Assembly: GCA_014529385.2 (NCBI GenBank)
Contig: CM043963.1
Span: 71,006,412 to 71,070,411, forward strand
DNA length: 64,000 nucleotides
DNA from: Adiantum capillus-veneris
Lineage: Eukaryota; Streptophyta; Polypodiopsida; Polypodiales; Pteridaceae
Reading direction: 5' to 3'
The notes under the pieces: generated by a model
Database searches by the model: none
What the model was told of the DNA's origin: nothing
The model's input: only the letters and a program-made list of their open reading frames with translations
Program-made: the position numbers and the translations under genes
In this document: piece by piece, positions 32,059 to 43,531 of the stretch
Numbering within the stretch: the stretch's first letter is position 1
Layout of the letters: every line of letters begins with the position of its first letter

Positions 32059-33200
32059 TGTCAGGAGTTTTCTGGAGCAAATAATTGCGCATATGTACAT
32101 ACCCATGCATGGTGCATCAAATAAAGAATTGCCCATTTTCCAGAGCCAGGTGGTTATGTGGGGCCCACATGTGTACAGGTAGGACAGGGTGTACATAGTG
32201 CATCGATTTTCACTATTACCAGTACCACAGTGTTTTTTCTACAATAAGGAGGAGTTGGTAGCACATAAAACGTCTCGAGGAAGCTATCCGTGGGCCAACG
32301 ACATGAGGTAAGCAGGTGCCTGAGATGGCATCTAGTTGCGTCAGGAGGCCGAACAGGGTCAATACTTGCACGTGGATGAGTACAGACACAACGTGGGTGT
32401 TTCCTTGTGATAATTATGCAGAAAGTTCATCATGAGGACCACTTTTTGGGGCCACTTCACGTGGTGGCGAGATGCATTATTGGAAAAAAGCTGAGTACCA
32501 TGTGTGCGAATGATGCAAAAAGGTGACAACTATGCACTGCGAGGTCAGTTTTTGGCCTTTTCGGGGTCCGTTTGAGGTCATCTAAAAGGCCAAGGGTGCC
32601 CAACTAATAAAGGTAAGTGTGGGAACTGAAAAAATAGAGAGAAGACCAGAAAAAAACGTGGAGAAGAGAGGAGGAACAGCCGCAGGTGTGTTTTTGCTCA
32701 TTTTGGAGCCTGCTTTGGTCGTAAACTGCTCATCCGAGGTCGGATTTGAGCACTTTGACATTGTAGACTGGGGTTTTGGGCCATTCCGGAGGCGATGGCG
32801 CTGTCCATTTTGCCAAATTCCTCACTCTTTTCCTGCTGTTTTTCTGTGTAAGTTTCTCCTATGAGCGAAGTTTCTGCTCTAGTTTGTGATTGTATCTGGC
32901 TTATTTTACCCATACTGTGTAAACTATTTGCCCCATTGGTATTGGGCTGAGCTTCATTGTATCTAAACATCAGAAATTCTCCTCTTTTGAGCTGAGTTTT
33001 TTGGGTGTGTGTGTGTGTGTGTGTTTGTGTGGAGTGGGCAAGTGGATAGTCTCTCTCCTCTCACTCCATAGGTGTGTTCCCTGTCTCGGCCAGGTGTGTT
33101 GTGTAAGCCGAGTGGTGCCCCATAGTGTGTGTGTGTATCTTCCCAAGAGTGTGTGTCGGGTCGTTATAGAGGCGTTGTGTGTATTTTCATCCCGCTCACA
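32059..33200 (+). mobile_element. Family C solo LTR
   Basis: 1142 bp, starting TGTCAGGAGTTTT and ending CCCGCTCACA. It matches the two LTRs of the complete element C (57126-58270 and 61679-62830) throughout. Flanks are GCGT (32055-32058) and ACGT (33201-33204), a 4 bp duplication with one difference. No internal region is present, so it is the product of LTR-LTR recombination. Joining the flanks places it within the ACGCGT core of a motif in D's LTR. An 81-codon frame inside recurs in a second copy and is LTR sequence, not a gene. Confidence 0.88.
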
Positions 33201-33204
33201 ACGT

Positions 33205-33747
33205 ATGAAGACAGGCTAAAAAATTCAGGTGACCGAAATTCGACTCCGATGATACTAATGTGTAGCTCTACTCGCTGCGGTTCTATCGATATATGGCACG
33301 CTCAATTCCGACACACAGATACGGAGAAAACTCACATAGAAGCTCGTGGGAGCTCACCTCGCCTAGAAGCCGAACGCACGCTTGGTATCGGTGTGTAGCT
33401 CTCGCCGTTGCTAACACAATGGCAGTGTCGCTTCTCCAATGGTGGCTCTATAGCTCGCATAGCAAGAGGATAAGACTCTCTCTCTCTCTCTTACTCTCTC
33501 TCTCAGACACAGTCACGGCCCTTTAAAACTTATCTTGATTAATGCCTCCCAAAAAACTTATCCTTAGGTTTACAATAATTGGCTCTTATACTTCAGCCTT
33601 GGAAGTGTGAACACATCTCTAATCTAATTACATAAGCAGGTGAAACTATTTGGGGAATACAAGCTGGAAACTCAATTGAGTCCCGCTAATTACAATGAAT
33701 CGGCTCCATCAAAAATGAAATGTCGGAAAGACATTTATTACAATAAG
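33205..33747 (-). repeat. Element D 3' LTR, middle piece
   Basis: Between the C solo LTR and element A. On the minus strand it has the same layout as A's LTR: a GAGAGA run after GTGTCTGAGAG, then CTCTTGCTATGCGAG, then the GTCTTCATACG motif. The last five bases ATAAG (33743-33747) are repeated at 54229-54233 on the other side of element A. Confidence 0.7.
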
Positions 33748-34703
33748 TGTTGACCGCTAGGTCAACAACACAACATAACTCAAGTTTCGTACCAAAGTCT
33801 TATCTTTTGCGAGTTATGAAATGCTGCGGATTATGGCTATAAACGTCATTCGTAATGAGTAGTTATTCTAGTTTCAAAAGCCAGGGTGCAATGGCACTTC
33901 CAGATTGTAAATACAAAGCCATTTGACCCTTTCAATCCCATTTTTGGTTAAACCTAAGGTAGCCTTAGTATATAAGGTACCTAGGTCATTTTGTGAAGAA
34001 GATTTTAATCATAATCAAAACTTTAGCACTGCCGTCTACTGTGTGTGAGAGAGAAAGAGAGTGAGCGTGATCTTTGTCCTCTTGCTACACCTGGCTCGCT
34101 CAACACATTGGAGATCCGACTGCACCATTGTTGTAGGCTTGAGGAGAGCTACGCGACAACGCCAAGCATTCCACACGAGACGAAGCGCACACGCCGACGC
34201 ATCTACGAGCTATTTGTGGTCGTAAGTGTATCAAACGATGTTTGTTTTCTGCGTGCTAGTAGTCTATAGAATCGTGGCGACATAAGCTACGCATAGGTAC
34301 TCATAAATTTCAGTTTCGGGCACTTTCAAAATTCTACTCTGTCATCCTACATGTTTTCCGCAGATGGGTTTAGAGTGAAGGTTTTGAGTGTAGAAGCGTA
34401 GGGACAGGTGTATCCTAGTGAGGGGATGGTGTTACTTAAGTTTCGTACGAATCTGGCATGATTAAGTGAGTTACCTTCCATATGTGTGTTTGTGGCTAGG
34501 TGGTGTAGTTGAGACTAGTGAGATTCTTGATTGTGGTTTAGTTGGCCTTCCAGAGTGTTGTATGTGTAGGATGGTCTCAGGCCGACAAGCTAAAGAGATT
34601 CCCTCCGTGTGCCTATCATGTCATCCATGTCCTCGATTGACATTATGTTGATCTAGGTAGTGTTTGCATGCACTTCATGGGTGTGTGAGTCTCTCTTGCA
34701 GCA
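33748..34703 (+). repeat. Element A 5' LTR
   Basis: 956 bp, starting TGTTGACCGCTAGGTCAACA (itself a short inverted repeat) and ending CTTGCAGCA directly before the primer site. Contains a TATA box (33969-33976), a GA-rich run near 34050, and the half-motif GTCATCCTACATG (34341-34353), which in the 3' LTR reads GTCATCCTACGCG. Confidence 0.95.
33969..33976 (+). promoter_or_regulatory. TATA box in element A LTR
   Basis: TATATAAG preceded by CCTTAG and followed by GTACCTAGG, in the promoter position of the LTR. The same box is kept at 53494-53501 in the 3' LTR. Confidence 0.7.
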
Positions 34704-34722
34704 TTGGCGCCGTTGCCGGGGA
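34704..34722 (+). promoter_or_regulatory. Primer-binding site, tRNA-Asp type
   Basis: TTGGCGCCGTTGCCGGGGA follows the LTR end with no gap. This is the primer site of the Athila/Tat side of plant Ty3 elements, complementary to a tRNA 3' end. Confidence 0.92.
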
Positions 34723-35618
34723 CACAAGGACCTAAGTAGGTTTCCTACTAACACTCATGTGATGGTTGCTTGATTTAGTTTCGGCTAAAGAAAGCGTTTT
34801 TCTTAAGTGGATCCGGAAGAGGATATTCCGCAATCAAGTGGATAGTCAGGAAGCGTGTGTCTTGCCGAGGGTCTGCGACTAGATAGGTTTAGTTAGGATC
34901 TGTGGATTAGAGTAGTTGTTGGTGGTCGAGTGATTTGTGAGGTGATAAAAGCGTTTACTAGTCCGTGTGTGGCAGTGAAGCGTTTTTCTACTCATAGATG
35001 CAAAACCCCATATGATTTGTAGGAGTATCTTTAGGTAAATGATTCGATTCTGATATAGAGCTATTCACCACTGAATTATTTGCTAAAGTGCTTGATTGCA
35101 TTTGAAATCGCGGAAAAGTGTGCTTTTGAGGGTAAAAGTGCATTAAACAAGCTTTTGTGGATGTTTTTGTATGATTGACTGATGTTGTGCATATAAAAGA
35201 GCATTTGCTAGGGTTCTGTGAAGAAAACCTGCAATTCTGTAAACATAGACATCGTACGCGTAGGATGTCTCAAGGGGTTCTGGAGACCAAATTTGAAAAT
35301 TCTGACTACACCAGTAGGTTCAGAGGGTAGGTTTTACCCTAGTAACATATTGACTTGGGTGTTTTTCCCTATTTTTGTTGTCTAAAAGCCAAAAGGAGGA
35401 GTCAGAAAACGTAAACTTTCAAAAAAGGCTTAAATTGAGTGATTTTTGTATGTTTTTGCAATTGTGAAGCATACTTGCACTTGTTGAGAGCAAAAGGAAG
35501 CATCAGGGACACTTCAGTGTCAAAAAATGAGCAGTAGACATCCTACGCGTAGGATGTCTACAGGGTGATCTGGGGGAAATTTTGTAATTCTGAGTTGACC
35601 AGTGTGTTCAGAAGGTAA
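34723..35618 (+). other. Element A leader, 5' part
   Basis: Non-coding leader between primer site and nested element B. Holds the first two palindromes (35247-35270 with one mismatch, 35536-35559 perfect), each followed by related spacer phrases such as AATTCTGA(C/G)T and GTTCAGA(G/A)GGTA. The second unit is cut by B after GTTCAGAAGGTA and continues at 44860. Confidence 0.7.
35247..35559 (+). repeat. Leader palindromes of element A, first two
   Basis: Two 24 bp palindromes at 35247-35270 and 35536-35559: arm AGACATCCTA, centre CGCG, arm TAGGATGTCT. The first has one arm mismatch (C to G at its eighth base). As RNA each would form a 10 bp stem with a CGCG loop. Confidence 0.9.
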
Positions 35619-37169
35619 TGATGGGAGCAAAGCGAACCTCAAACCCCCGACGGCCTCTAAAACACCGGGGACTGAATGGCGCGCCTCGAGCCTGTCATAG
35701 TAAAGCAAACAGGGGGCACCGCCTAGCTTCAGCGGCTAGGACGCAAACAACACACCACCATAACAAAGTTTTCATCCAAGAGAGATGGATGCTTGGGAGT
35801 AATGATGAAGAGGAAGGGAAATGAGATCAATAGAGAGAGAGAGAGAGAGAGAGAGGGAGGGGGTATGGCGGCTTAGTACTTAGGCACCACAAAAGGATGG
35901 CGAATCTGCACACCCTTCACACATACACAAGCTCACTCCCAACACAAGACTAGGTGGCGATTCCGCACACCTCACATGGGCAAAACATTGCAGGAAAACA
36001 TACTCACAAAACCTCAAGCTTTATTTAGAGAATAAGGCGATGAAATGGGGAGCATAGGGTAGGGGAATGAGAAGGGAGAGAGTGGTAGAGCACATGGCAG
36101 ATAGGTGGGAGTTGATGGCGAAGATTCGCACGAGGGTTATGGCCATCATCCTTCATTTAGTTGCCCTTCATCTTCCATAGCCCAAGGGTGTAGAGGTCAT
36201 GCTCAAGACGAGCATGGTGATTGCGGTGATGGTGATGGTGTGGGTGTGTGTGTGTGCACTAGGCACACACAGTGCATAGTGTACCCTTTGGTGATGTTGT
36301 GTGTATGTTTAGTGTGATGGTGACCCCTCTTTATATAGGGGAGGAGGGGGGAGAAATTCTAGAATTTAGAAATGAAGAAATCATTATCTACATAGGCCAT
36401 GTGACTGTGGGCCCCACTTGTCTGGCTGTGTGTATATGTGCCAGAACAGTTGTCTCATGAGAGAGAGACTAAGAGAGAGAGATGGGTTGATGAAAAAAAG
36501 TGAGAGGTGACATGGAGAATAAAGTGATTACAAGAGGGGAGAGAGGGGAGTGCGTTCAGAGGTGAATCTGTGTGCAGATGTGAGTGAACACAAGAAAAAT
36601 CAGGTAACCACCGGGTGGGGATGGGTCTGTGGGTACCTTTTTCAATGAAACTGAGTGTGTGTGAGTGTGGGGGAGGTTATTTAGCTACAAGACAAGAGAC
36701 ATGGCGCCCTTTAGAGAGAGGGGGGGGTATTTAGGTCATGGGATATGATAGGAGAGAGAAAGGGGGGGTGGGGTATACTATTTTGGAAGATAGGGTAAGT
36801 TGCATGTGAGTTAGGGTGCATTATTGGTGAGTTAGAATGCATTATTAGTGAGAGGTGGGGTAGCTTGAGGGGAGAGAGAAAGGAGAAAGGACAAGGGGAA
36901 GAGAGAGGGGGTTGACCTTTTGAGTGGAGGAGAGGAAAAGGGACACACGTCGGGGCAACAGTGAAGAAAAAGGAGGCAAGGTGGGGATGGGCTGCCCCGC
37001 AGGCATGAAGTGGCCTATTTTACCTTTCTCATATATTTACATAATCATACTTTATTTTTTTCTTACTTTTTCCAATGCCTTTTATCACTCCCTCCCTAAA
37101 GGGGGTTTTCATGGGGTGGGGACGAGAGAAGAGGGGTATGGGAGCTTGGCTTGTGAAAAGCCCCCATCA
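35619..37169 (-). repeat. Element B 3' LTR
   Basis: 1551 bp. On the element strand it starts TGATGGGGGCTTTTC and ends TTTGCTCCCATCA. It includes a TATA box on the minus strand (36330-36339, CTATATAAAG) and a GA run at 35836-35855. The terminal 31 bp (35619-35649) are absent from the other LTR. Confidence 0.93.
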
Positions 37170-37190
37170 TTAGCCCTCCCCTTTTGGCTA
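37170..37190 (-). promoter_or_regulatory. Polypurine tract of element B
   Basis: On the element strand AAAAGGGGAGGGCTAA directly precedes the 3' LTR start TGATGGGGG. Confidence 0.85.
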
Positions 37191-37197
37191 GAGGCAT

Positions 37198-37838
37198 TCA
37201 TGTCTCTAGCTCATCTGTTTGATCATTATCGTCGAAGGTGGCGGCTGATGGTGTGTCCTCATCTGGAATGTCAATAGGTGGAGCCTGGTCAAATCGAAGA
37301 AAATAAGGTTTAAGTCGCCAACTATTTACCCTGGTTTTATGAAGTTTTCCATCAGCCTCCATAAGCTGGTAGCTTCTATTGGCATACTTTTTCCTGACGA
37401 TGAAAGGACCTTCCCATCGGAGTAGGAGTTTCTTATCCTTGCGCGTGTCGTAGCGGAGCACCAACATTCCTTTCTTCAATTCTTTTTTCCAGAGATGCTG
37501 GTTAAAGCTAAGCCGTCTATGCTCTGCTTGTGCCGCATAATAATTTATTGCTTCTTCTCTATCCAGCTGGAGTCTTTCCAAGTTGATGATGTGATCTCTT
37601 AAATGCATGTTGGGCTGTTGAAGTTGGCTTGCCATTACTCTGAGACTTTGTAGTTGCACTTCAATGGGCAAGATTGCTTCCTTACCAAATACTAGATGAT
37701 ACGGTGTGAATCCCAAGGATGTACGAAATGAAGTTCTGTAGGCCCATAAAGCTGGTAGTAGATACTTATCCCAGTCTCCAGGATGATTGTTTACCTGCTT
37801 GGTAATTATTTTAGAAACCATTCCATTTACCTTTTCAA
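37198..37838 (-). pseudogene. Element B integrase C-terminal part
   Basis: A 207-codon frame continuing the integrase after a frameshift. LVEKVNGMVSK (catalytic Glu region) lies just upstream of its first Met. WAYRTSFRTSLGFTPYHLVFG is the conserved motif after the core. The tail WEGPFIVRKKYANRSYQL with LKPYF is the usual Ty3 integrase C-terminal domain. No chromodomain follows, as expected for Tat. The frameshift lies next to the catalytic Glu codon at about 37.83 kb, so a functional integrase is not made. Confidence 0.92.
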
Positions 37839-39065
37839 CTAGGCATTACATTGAGGGTAATATGGTGAAGAGTGCCTCCTTGTAATGCCCAGTTTTTGCA
37901 TTAATTCTCCTACTAAGTCTGCTATGAAACCTGGCCCTCTATCAGAGATGATCTCTAAAGGTGTGCCAAACCTACAACATATGTGCTCGGAGATAAATTT
38001 AGCTACCTCTACTGCTGTGATTCTAGTGGTGGCTGTAGCCTTTGCCCATCTAGTCATGTAGTCGACCCCCATGATAATGTAGAATTTTCCTGAGTTGGCC
38101 CTAGGTAATGGCCCAATGGCGTCGATAACCCATTTTTCAAATGGGCCATATGAGAGAATAGGTGTTTGTGGTTCAGGCATAAGTGATCTAGTGCCGGCCT
38201 TTTGACACAACTTACATGTTTTGCACCAGTGGTGTACATCGCGGTTGAGGCTAGGCCATATGAAGCCTGCTTGCAAGATTTTCCTACTTGTTATGTCTAG
38301 GGCAAAGTGACCACCACAAACCCCGTCGTGATAGCTAGCAATTACTCCTGTGATTTCCTGAGAGAGAGGGACCTTCCTGAGTATTTGGTCCTTACCCTTA
38401 CAGTACAAACCGTCATTGATGAGTCGATACCTTGTGGCCTTCCGCGTCAGCCATTGCTTCTGTCCCTTTGTTAAATCTGATGGGCATTCTCCTGTTTCCA
38501 AAAAATGCATGATGTCAGGCAAGGCATCACTGCCTTGAAGTAGAGGGAGCTTTAGTTTTATTGCTCCAACCACCACTTCCTGTAGTCTTTCACTTGCTAG
38601 GGCATCTGCTTCTTGGTTTTGAGCCCTTGGGATATGGTGTATTTGAACTTCTTCAAACTTACCCAACAAGGTTTTTACACCACTTAAGTGAGTCCTTAAA
38701 CTAGGATTCTTGCATGTCCATGCTCCATTTACTTGCCTTACCAGAAGTAGAGCATCCCCAAATACATTAAGGCGTTGTACACCTTGTGAGACGCACCATT
38801 GTAGACCCTTGGTTAGTGCTGCATACTCAGCTTCATTGTTAGAATGTGAATCTAACAATTGGCCCAACGAAAATACCTTTGTCCCTTTGTCATCAAAGAC
38901 CACTATGCTTGCAGCCGCTTTGTCGGACGCTCGCTTGTAGGCTCCTTCAAAGTAGAGAGAGTATGCTCCTTCTACCATCTGTGGTACTGGAGGTAATCGG
39001 ACTACTCCTTCCTTAGATTGCTTCTCCTTCCTTTCAAAGACTTGGTAGGTCATGAGTCCCCCCAA
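37839..39065 (-). pseudogene. Element B second RNase H and integrase core
   Basis: A 408-codon frame. Residues about 30-165 are the additional archaeal-type RNase H of Tat elements: YSLYFEGAY, HSNNEAEYAALTKGL, VFGDALLLVRQVNG, PRAQNQEADALA. Residues about 225-290 are the integrase zinc region (YHDGVCGGHFALD, CKTCKLCQKAG). The core follows with VIDAIGPLP and IISDRGPGF, giving the two catalytic Asp. In the RNase H, FEGAY stands where a catalytic Asp (DGA) is usual, so this domain may be inactive. The frame ends at QCNA because of a frameshift. Confidence 0.93.
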
Positions 39066-39089
39066 ACTTGCCCTTGTCGTGCTTTCTAC

Positions 39090-40718
39090 CTATACAGTGT
39101 AGTCAAACTCCTGCAGACGAACTAGCCATTTAGTAATCCTAGCAGACACATCCATGGGTTGTACAACATAGGGAAATATTTCATCCGTGGTTAGAATCAC
39201 AAATTGCTTAGGCAGCAAATATGACCTAAACTTTGTAGTTGCAAATCTAAGAGCTAGGACTAAGTGTTCCACATGGGTGAAACCTTTCTCTCCTGCTGTC
39301 ATCATTCGACTAGAGAAGTAGATTGGCCTCATGAAAGATGTCGTCGTATCCTTTTGGAGTAGCACAACCCCCAATGAGTCATCACCACCACTTGAGGTGA
39401 CATAGAATTTTTTATCCCACTTAGGTGGTGAGATAGTTGGCAGAGTGCCTAAGACCTCCTTTACCTTGTTGTAGTGATGTTCGCTTTCCTCGTCCCAAGT
39501 GAAAGTTGATCTTTGAGTGAGTTGTTGCAGTGGTAGAACAAGTTGTGATAGTAGATGTATGCATCTACTTAAGTATCTCACCTTCTGTAGAAAAGAGACC
39601 AGTTGACGTGCGTTCATTGGTGAAGGTAGGGCTATGAGTGCGGACACCTTACTTGGGTCGGCGTTGATACCTTTTGCTGAAATTTCATGGCCTAGTAGAA
39701 TGACTTTACTCTCCCCAATGTGACATTTATCCACATTTAATTGCCCACCTAGGCTCTGCAACCTGGCCAAACCTTCAGTTACCTTTTCTAAATGTGAAAT
39801 ACGGGAGCTATATATACAAAAATTATCAATGAACACTCTTATGGATGTTCCAAAGAACGGTTGAAAAACATATGTGACATATCTTTGGAATGTGGCAGGT
39901 GCATTTGTGAGACCAAATGGCATAACCTTGTATGAAAAACAACCCCATGGCATGATAAAAGTGGTTTTTAGCTGATCTTCCAAGGCTATGCGTATTTGAA
40001 AGTATCCTCAATAACCATCACAGACGGTATAGCATTCAAAACCTGCTACTTCATTCAGAATTTCATACAAGAAAGTGAGAGGAAAGTGGTCTCTCTTTGT
40101 AGCTGCATTTAGTGGTTTGTAGTCAACACAGACCCTCCACTTACCATTCTTTTTAGGCGTCACCACTACGGGTGACACCCATTATGAGTTTCCTACAGGA
40201 TAGATGAATCCCGCCTCCAGCAGTTTCCTTACCTCGGCCAAGAGTGCCTTTTCTTGTATGACCCCCAGTCGTCGTAGCTTTTGCACAACTGGTTTTACCC
40301 CTTCCTTCAGCTTAATATGATGCTCCACCACTGTAATGCCTGTGATTCTTTCATAGTTGTCAATGAACAGGTTAGGAAATCCCATCAACATTTGCAAAAA
40401 ACTATCTTTCTCCTCAAGTGTTAATTCCGTAGACAACATACCCTTCAACCTACTTCCCTCTAGGCCAGGTGATTTGCTCTCCTCTTCATTGGGTTGCCCT
40501 TTTGGTGATGGATCACCAGTTGTGCTTACCCTTTGTGGATCCTTCATAATGATACCCATCACATCAATGGAACTGTCACTTTCATCTGTGGATGTGGTCT
40601 CCTCCTCAGAACTTGAATATTCGCTAGTGGTTTCATCTGCTGATGTTTCCAGATTCATTTGCTTCTGCTTGCCAATCCTCATGTTGTAGTAGATTGTCTC
40701 CCCTTTCTTACCGGTCAT
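39090..40718 (-). pseudogene. Element B reverse transcriptase and RNase H
   Basis: Same frame as gag-protease upstream and integrase downstream, but with in-frame stops at 40182-40184, about 40007 and 39087-39089. Motifs in order: LRRLGVIQEKALLAEV and AGFIYPVGNS; WVSPVVVTPKKNGKWRVCVD; MPFGLTNAPATFQ; the catalytic box VFIDNFCIYS; FLQKVRYLSRCI; then the connection and RNase H (YFSSRMMTAGEKGFTHVEH). The catalytic box has Asn in place of the second Asp, which should abolish activity. An acidic Ser/Glu/Thr-rich linker at the start joins it to the protease. Confidence 0.94.
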
Positions 40719-40736
40719 GCGTAGAAGGCCAGTACC

Positions 40737-42470
40737 CTAGTCCTGTTTTGCCTTCATGGCCATCAACCATGGCCTTCCCAAGCTTAGTGGATAGACCTCC
40801 CCCTTAGTAGGCATTACAAAAACATCTACCTCTACCTCAGTGTTGAAAGATTTTATTTTTACGGCACTGACCACACCCACATACTTTACTTTTGCGTTGT
40901 TTGCCATCTTTGCCTTGCATGGAGAAGGCCTGTCAACCTCGAGCCCTAATCGAAGCATCATAGCTTCGCTCATTGCACATATTTGTGCACCTCCATCAAT
41001 GTAGGTGTTTCCAACCCTCTTTCCTTTTATGTTTACGTTGACAATTGGAAGAATTTCATCCATGTTGCATCCCGAAATTGCTCCGGCTACCTTTGTTTTG
41101 GAGCGTCTTGTACTTACCATTTTAGACCATTGTTGCCTTACTTTAGGTACAAGATGTAGCAGCTGTGGCCATGTAATCTTCGGTCCTTGCTCTGCCACAT
41201 CCAATGCTAGATCATAGGGCTTAGAACTTTCCCCTAGCTGGAAGTCGGTGATGCCCAATTTTCGTCGTGGCCTGGATGGCCTCTTGCTAGTTTCTCCTCT
41301 CATGCTTCTCTCATCATCTGATTGTGTAGCTTTCTCCCTCCTAGCTCTTTTCACAGTCATGGCTTCAAGTGGTTCTAAAAAGGTTACCTTCTCCTTACCC
41401 TTGTCCCTCTCCTTTGATGTGGGTGGATCCACTACTACGGCTTTTCCTTTCTCTTCTAGCCTTATGATGTTTACATGGCGATCAGGTGGTGGGGCTGGTG
41501 GAAGAGGTGGAATGGATGCTTGTAGTGGTGTCTGGGGTGGACGTAGAATTTGTGTTGGTGGGGCTGGTGCTCGGGGTGGGGGTGTTCTTTCTCTAGGGGG
41601 TGATAATTGGTTCCTCCTACCTCCTCTATTATAGTTTTGTCGTGGTTTGGGACAGTAGTACATACCGTGACCGTCTTCTCCGCAGTTGTAGCAATGATAC
41701 TCCCTGTTTTGTTGTCGTGCTCTTCCAGGTTCTTGATCTCTTTCTTGACTCCTCCCTTGATGTATTAAGTGGACAGACAAATTCTGCAGTTGGTCAGTAA
41801 TATGGGCCAACATATCTTGTTGGTCATCTCTTACCCCAAGAGCCGGTGGTGGTGGTGGAATGGTGGTTGTCGTAGTTGCTGGTTGACGCGATGTTCCTGC
41901 TTCTATTGACTTGGTTTCTTTGGCTTTCATTCGCAGCTTCTTGTCCTTAAGGCGAGCAATCTCAACGGCTAACTCGTCGGTAGCCGGGAATCTACCTTTC
42001 ACCTTCTCCTTGAGAAGCGGCCATAAGCCATGCATGAACCGATCTTTTCTTAGGAAATCGGGTGCAGCTTCCCCCCTTGCCAATGACTCAACCCACCATT
42101 CCCACAAATCCACAAATTTGGACTCATAGGTGGCATATTCTAAAAGACCCTCCTGCTTCAAGTCTCTCAACTTGTCCCACAACTTTTCTGAAGTGGTACC
42201 TCCCCCAAAGCGCCTCTTAAAAGCGATTTTTAAGGGTTCCCAGTCATCCTTGGTTGCTTGTGGAAGTGCATTGTACCATGATCTAGCTTCTAGCTTCATG
42301 AGATGCTTAAAGAATCTAACCCGGGATTCATTTGTATCTTTGTTGCTCACTACACATGCTACTTCAAAGTCATCTAGGAAGTCTGTTACCAAATCCTCCC
42401 CCTTCTTTCCTTTAAATGTTGGAAATGCTATACTTGCCATGATTACTGAGAGAGAGCTAGAAAGACACAC
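40737..42470 (-). pseudogene. Element B gag and protease
   Basis: A 577-codon frame. The likely start is the Met of MASIAFPTFKGKKGED at 42440 rather than the first Met. The retrotransposon gag core covers residues about 20-190 (RVRFFKHLMKLEARSWY, LWDKLRDLKQEGLLEYATYE). The zinc knuckle is CYNCGEDGHGMYYC, followed by a Pro-rich linker. The protease near the end has NTYIDGGAQICAMSE, with DGG in place of the usual DS/TG. The in-frame stop at 40737 follows MAMKAKQD at the protease/RT junction. Shares the block RRKLGITDFQLGES with element C (RRKFHVSDFPLGDG). Confidence 0.94.
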
Positions 42471-43276
42471 TGCTTAACTTGCAAAAGTTTTTTCTTCTTT
42501 ACATGGAGGCGTGTATACCCTCTTATACTAGGACATAGATTAAAACTTCAAATGGTACATTGCCTTATACAAAAGGTAAGACAAATGGCTGATCTGATGC
42601 AAGAACCTCAAAAAACCGCTCCCCACCCAGCATGGTGTCAATGACGTGCTGGTAGTGAGCCTTCAAGTCCAGTATTACCTTGATTGAGCGTACACGTGTT
42701 GGTATGTGTGATCTGTCTTGAGGTAGGTTGTACTGATTCATGTGAAGCTTAGAGGTGCTTAGTCACTACCCAAGCTTGTGGGAGAGGGTGGTGTTCTTTC
42801 CTGAAACAAACTCAGTAGATCCCTAGTTTCTCTAGTGAGAGTGTGAGCCAATGCTTCCATTATCTATGCTGCAGCATCAGGTGTGACTTGAAAAGTGACT
42901 GTGATAATTACCTCGATGACTTGAGTTACCCGATTCTCAAAGTAGAATAGTGTTGATTCTCTATTGTGCAGAGCTCCTTCCATTTTTTTGTTGTGGGCTG
43001 GTTGTAGGTTGTGGACATGGTTTCGACCTTCTCGTTCTTCTTCTTGGCACTTGGGCTATGTATATCCACTGGGTTTGGCGTGTTGGTTGACTCTGCCACT
43101 GCAAATCGATTAGCGTTACGCTTGGCACTCGAGCTTCGATGGAGATGCGGAGTTCGTCTAGTTGTGCTTGGAGCTCTTCTTCTTCTGTCGTCCAGTTAGC
43201 AAATCCTGCTAGCCATTCATCCATTCACAATAGTTTAGGGGTTTCAGTCTTGTAAACTGAAGGGTTTCATGAAAAT
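42471..43276 (-). other. Element B leader
   Basis: About 0.8 kb between primer site and gag with no supported gene. The 87-codon frame near its start (42961-43224, minus strand) contains LQAQLDELRISIEARVPS but matches nothing I know. Confidence 0.5.
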
Positions 43277-43298
43277 ATCCTCAGTGGGGGCACCAAAT
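43277..43298 (-). promoter_or_regulatory. Element B primer-binding site
   Basis: On the element strand TTTGGTGCCCCCACTGAGG follows the 5' LTR. It differs from the site in element C (TTGGCGCCCCCACGGAGG) at only two or three positions, so both families probably use the same tRNA primer. Confidence 0.75.
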
Positions 43299-43299
43299 A

Positions 43300-43475
43300 A
43301 CGGCCTCTAAAACACCGGGGACCGAATGGCGCGCCTCGAGCCTGTCATAGTAAAGCAACCAGGGGGCACCACCTAGCTTCAGCGGCTAGGACACAAACAA
43401 CACACCACCATAACAAAGTTTTCATCCAAGAGAGATGGATGCTTGAAAGTAATGCTGAAGAGGAAGGGAAATGAG

Positions 43476-43531
<56 letters not shown>

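Noticed and set aside
32619-32864. Small conserved gene (81 codons; second copy at 62239-62484, and in the 57.7 kb LTR)
   Set aside because: It lies inside the family C LTR and recurs only because the LTR does. The third copy has a stop (TGG to TGA near 57839). The codon pattern gives no sign of selection.
37198-37821. Start of an independent gene
   Set aside because: It is the integrase C-terminus, separated from the integrase core by a frameshift.
41248-41634. Plus-strand ORFs across elements B and C (for example 41248-41634, 40357-40689, 59417-59830 minus)
   Set aside because: They are antisense shadows of well-supported gag-pol frames.
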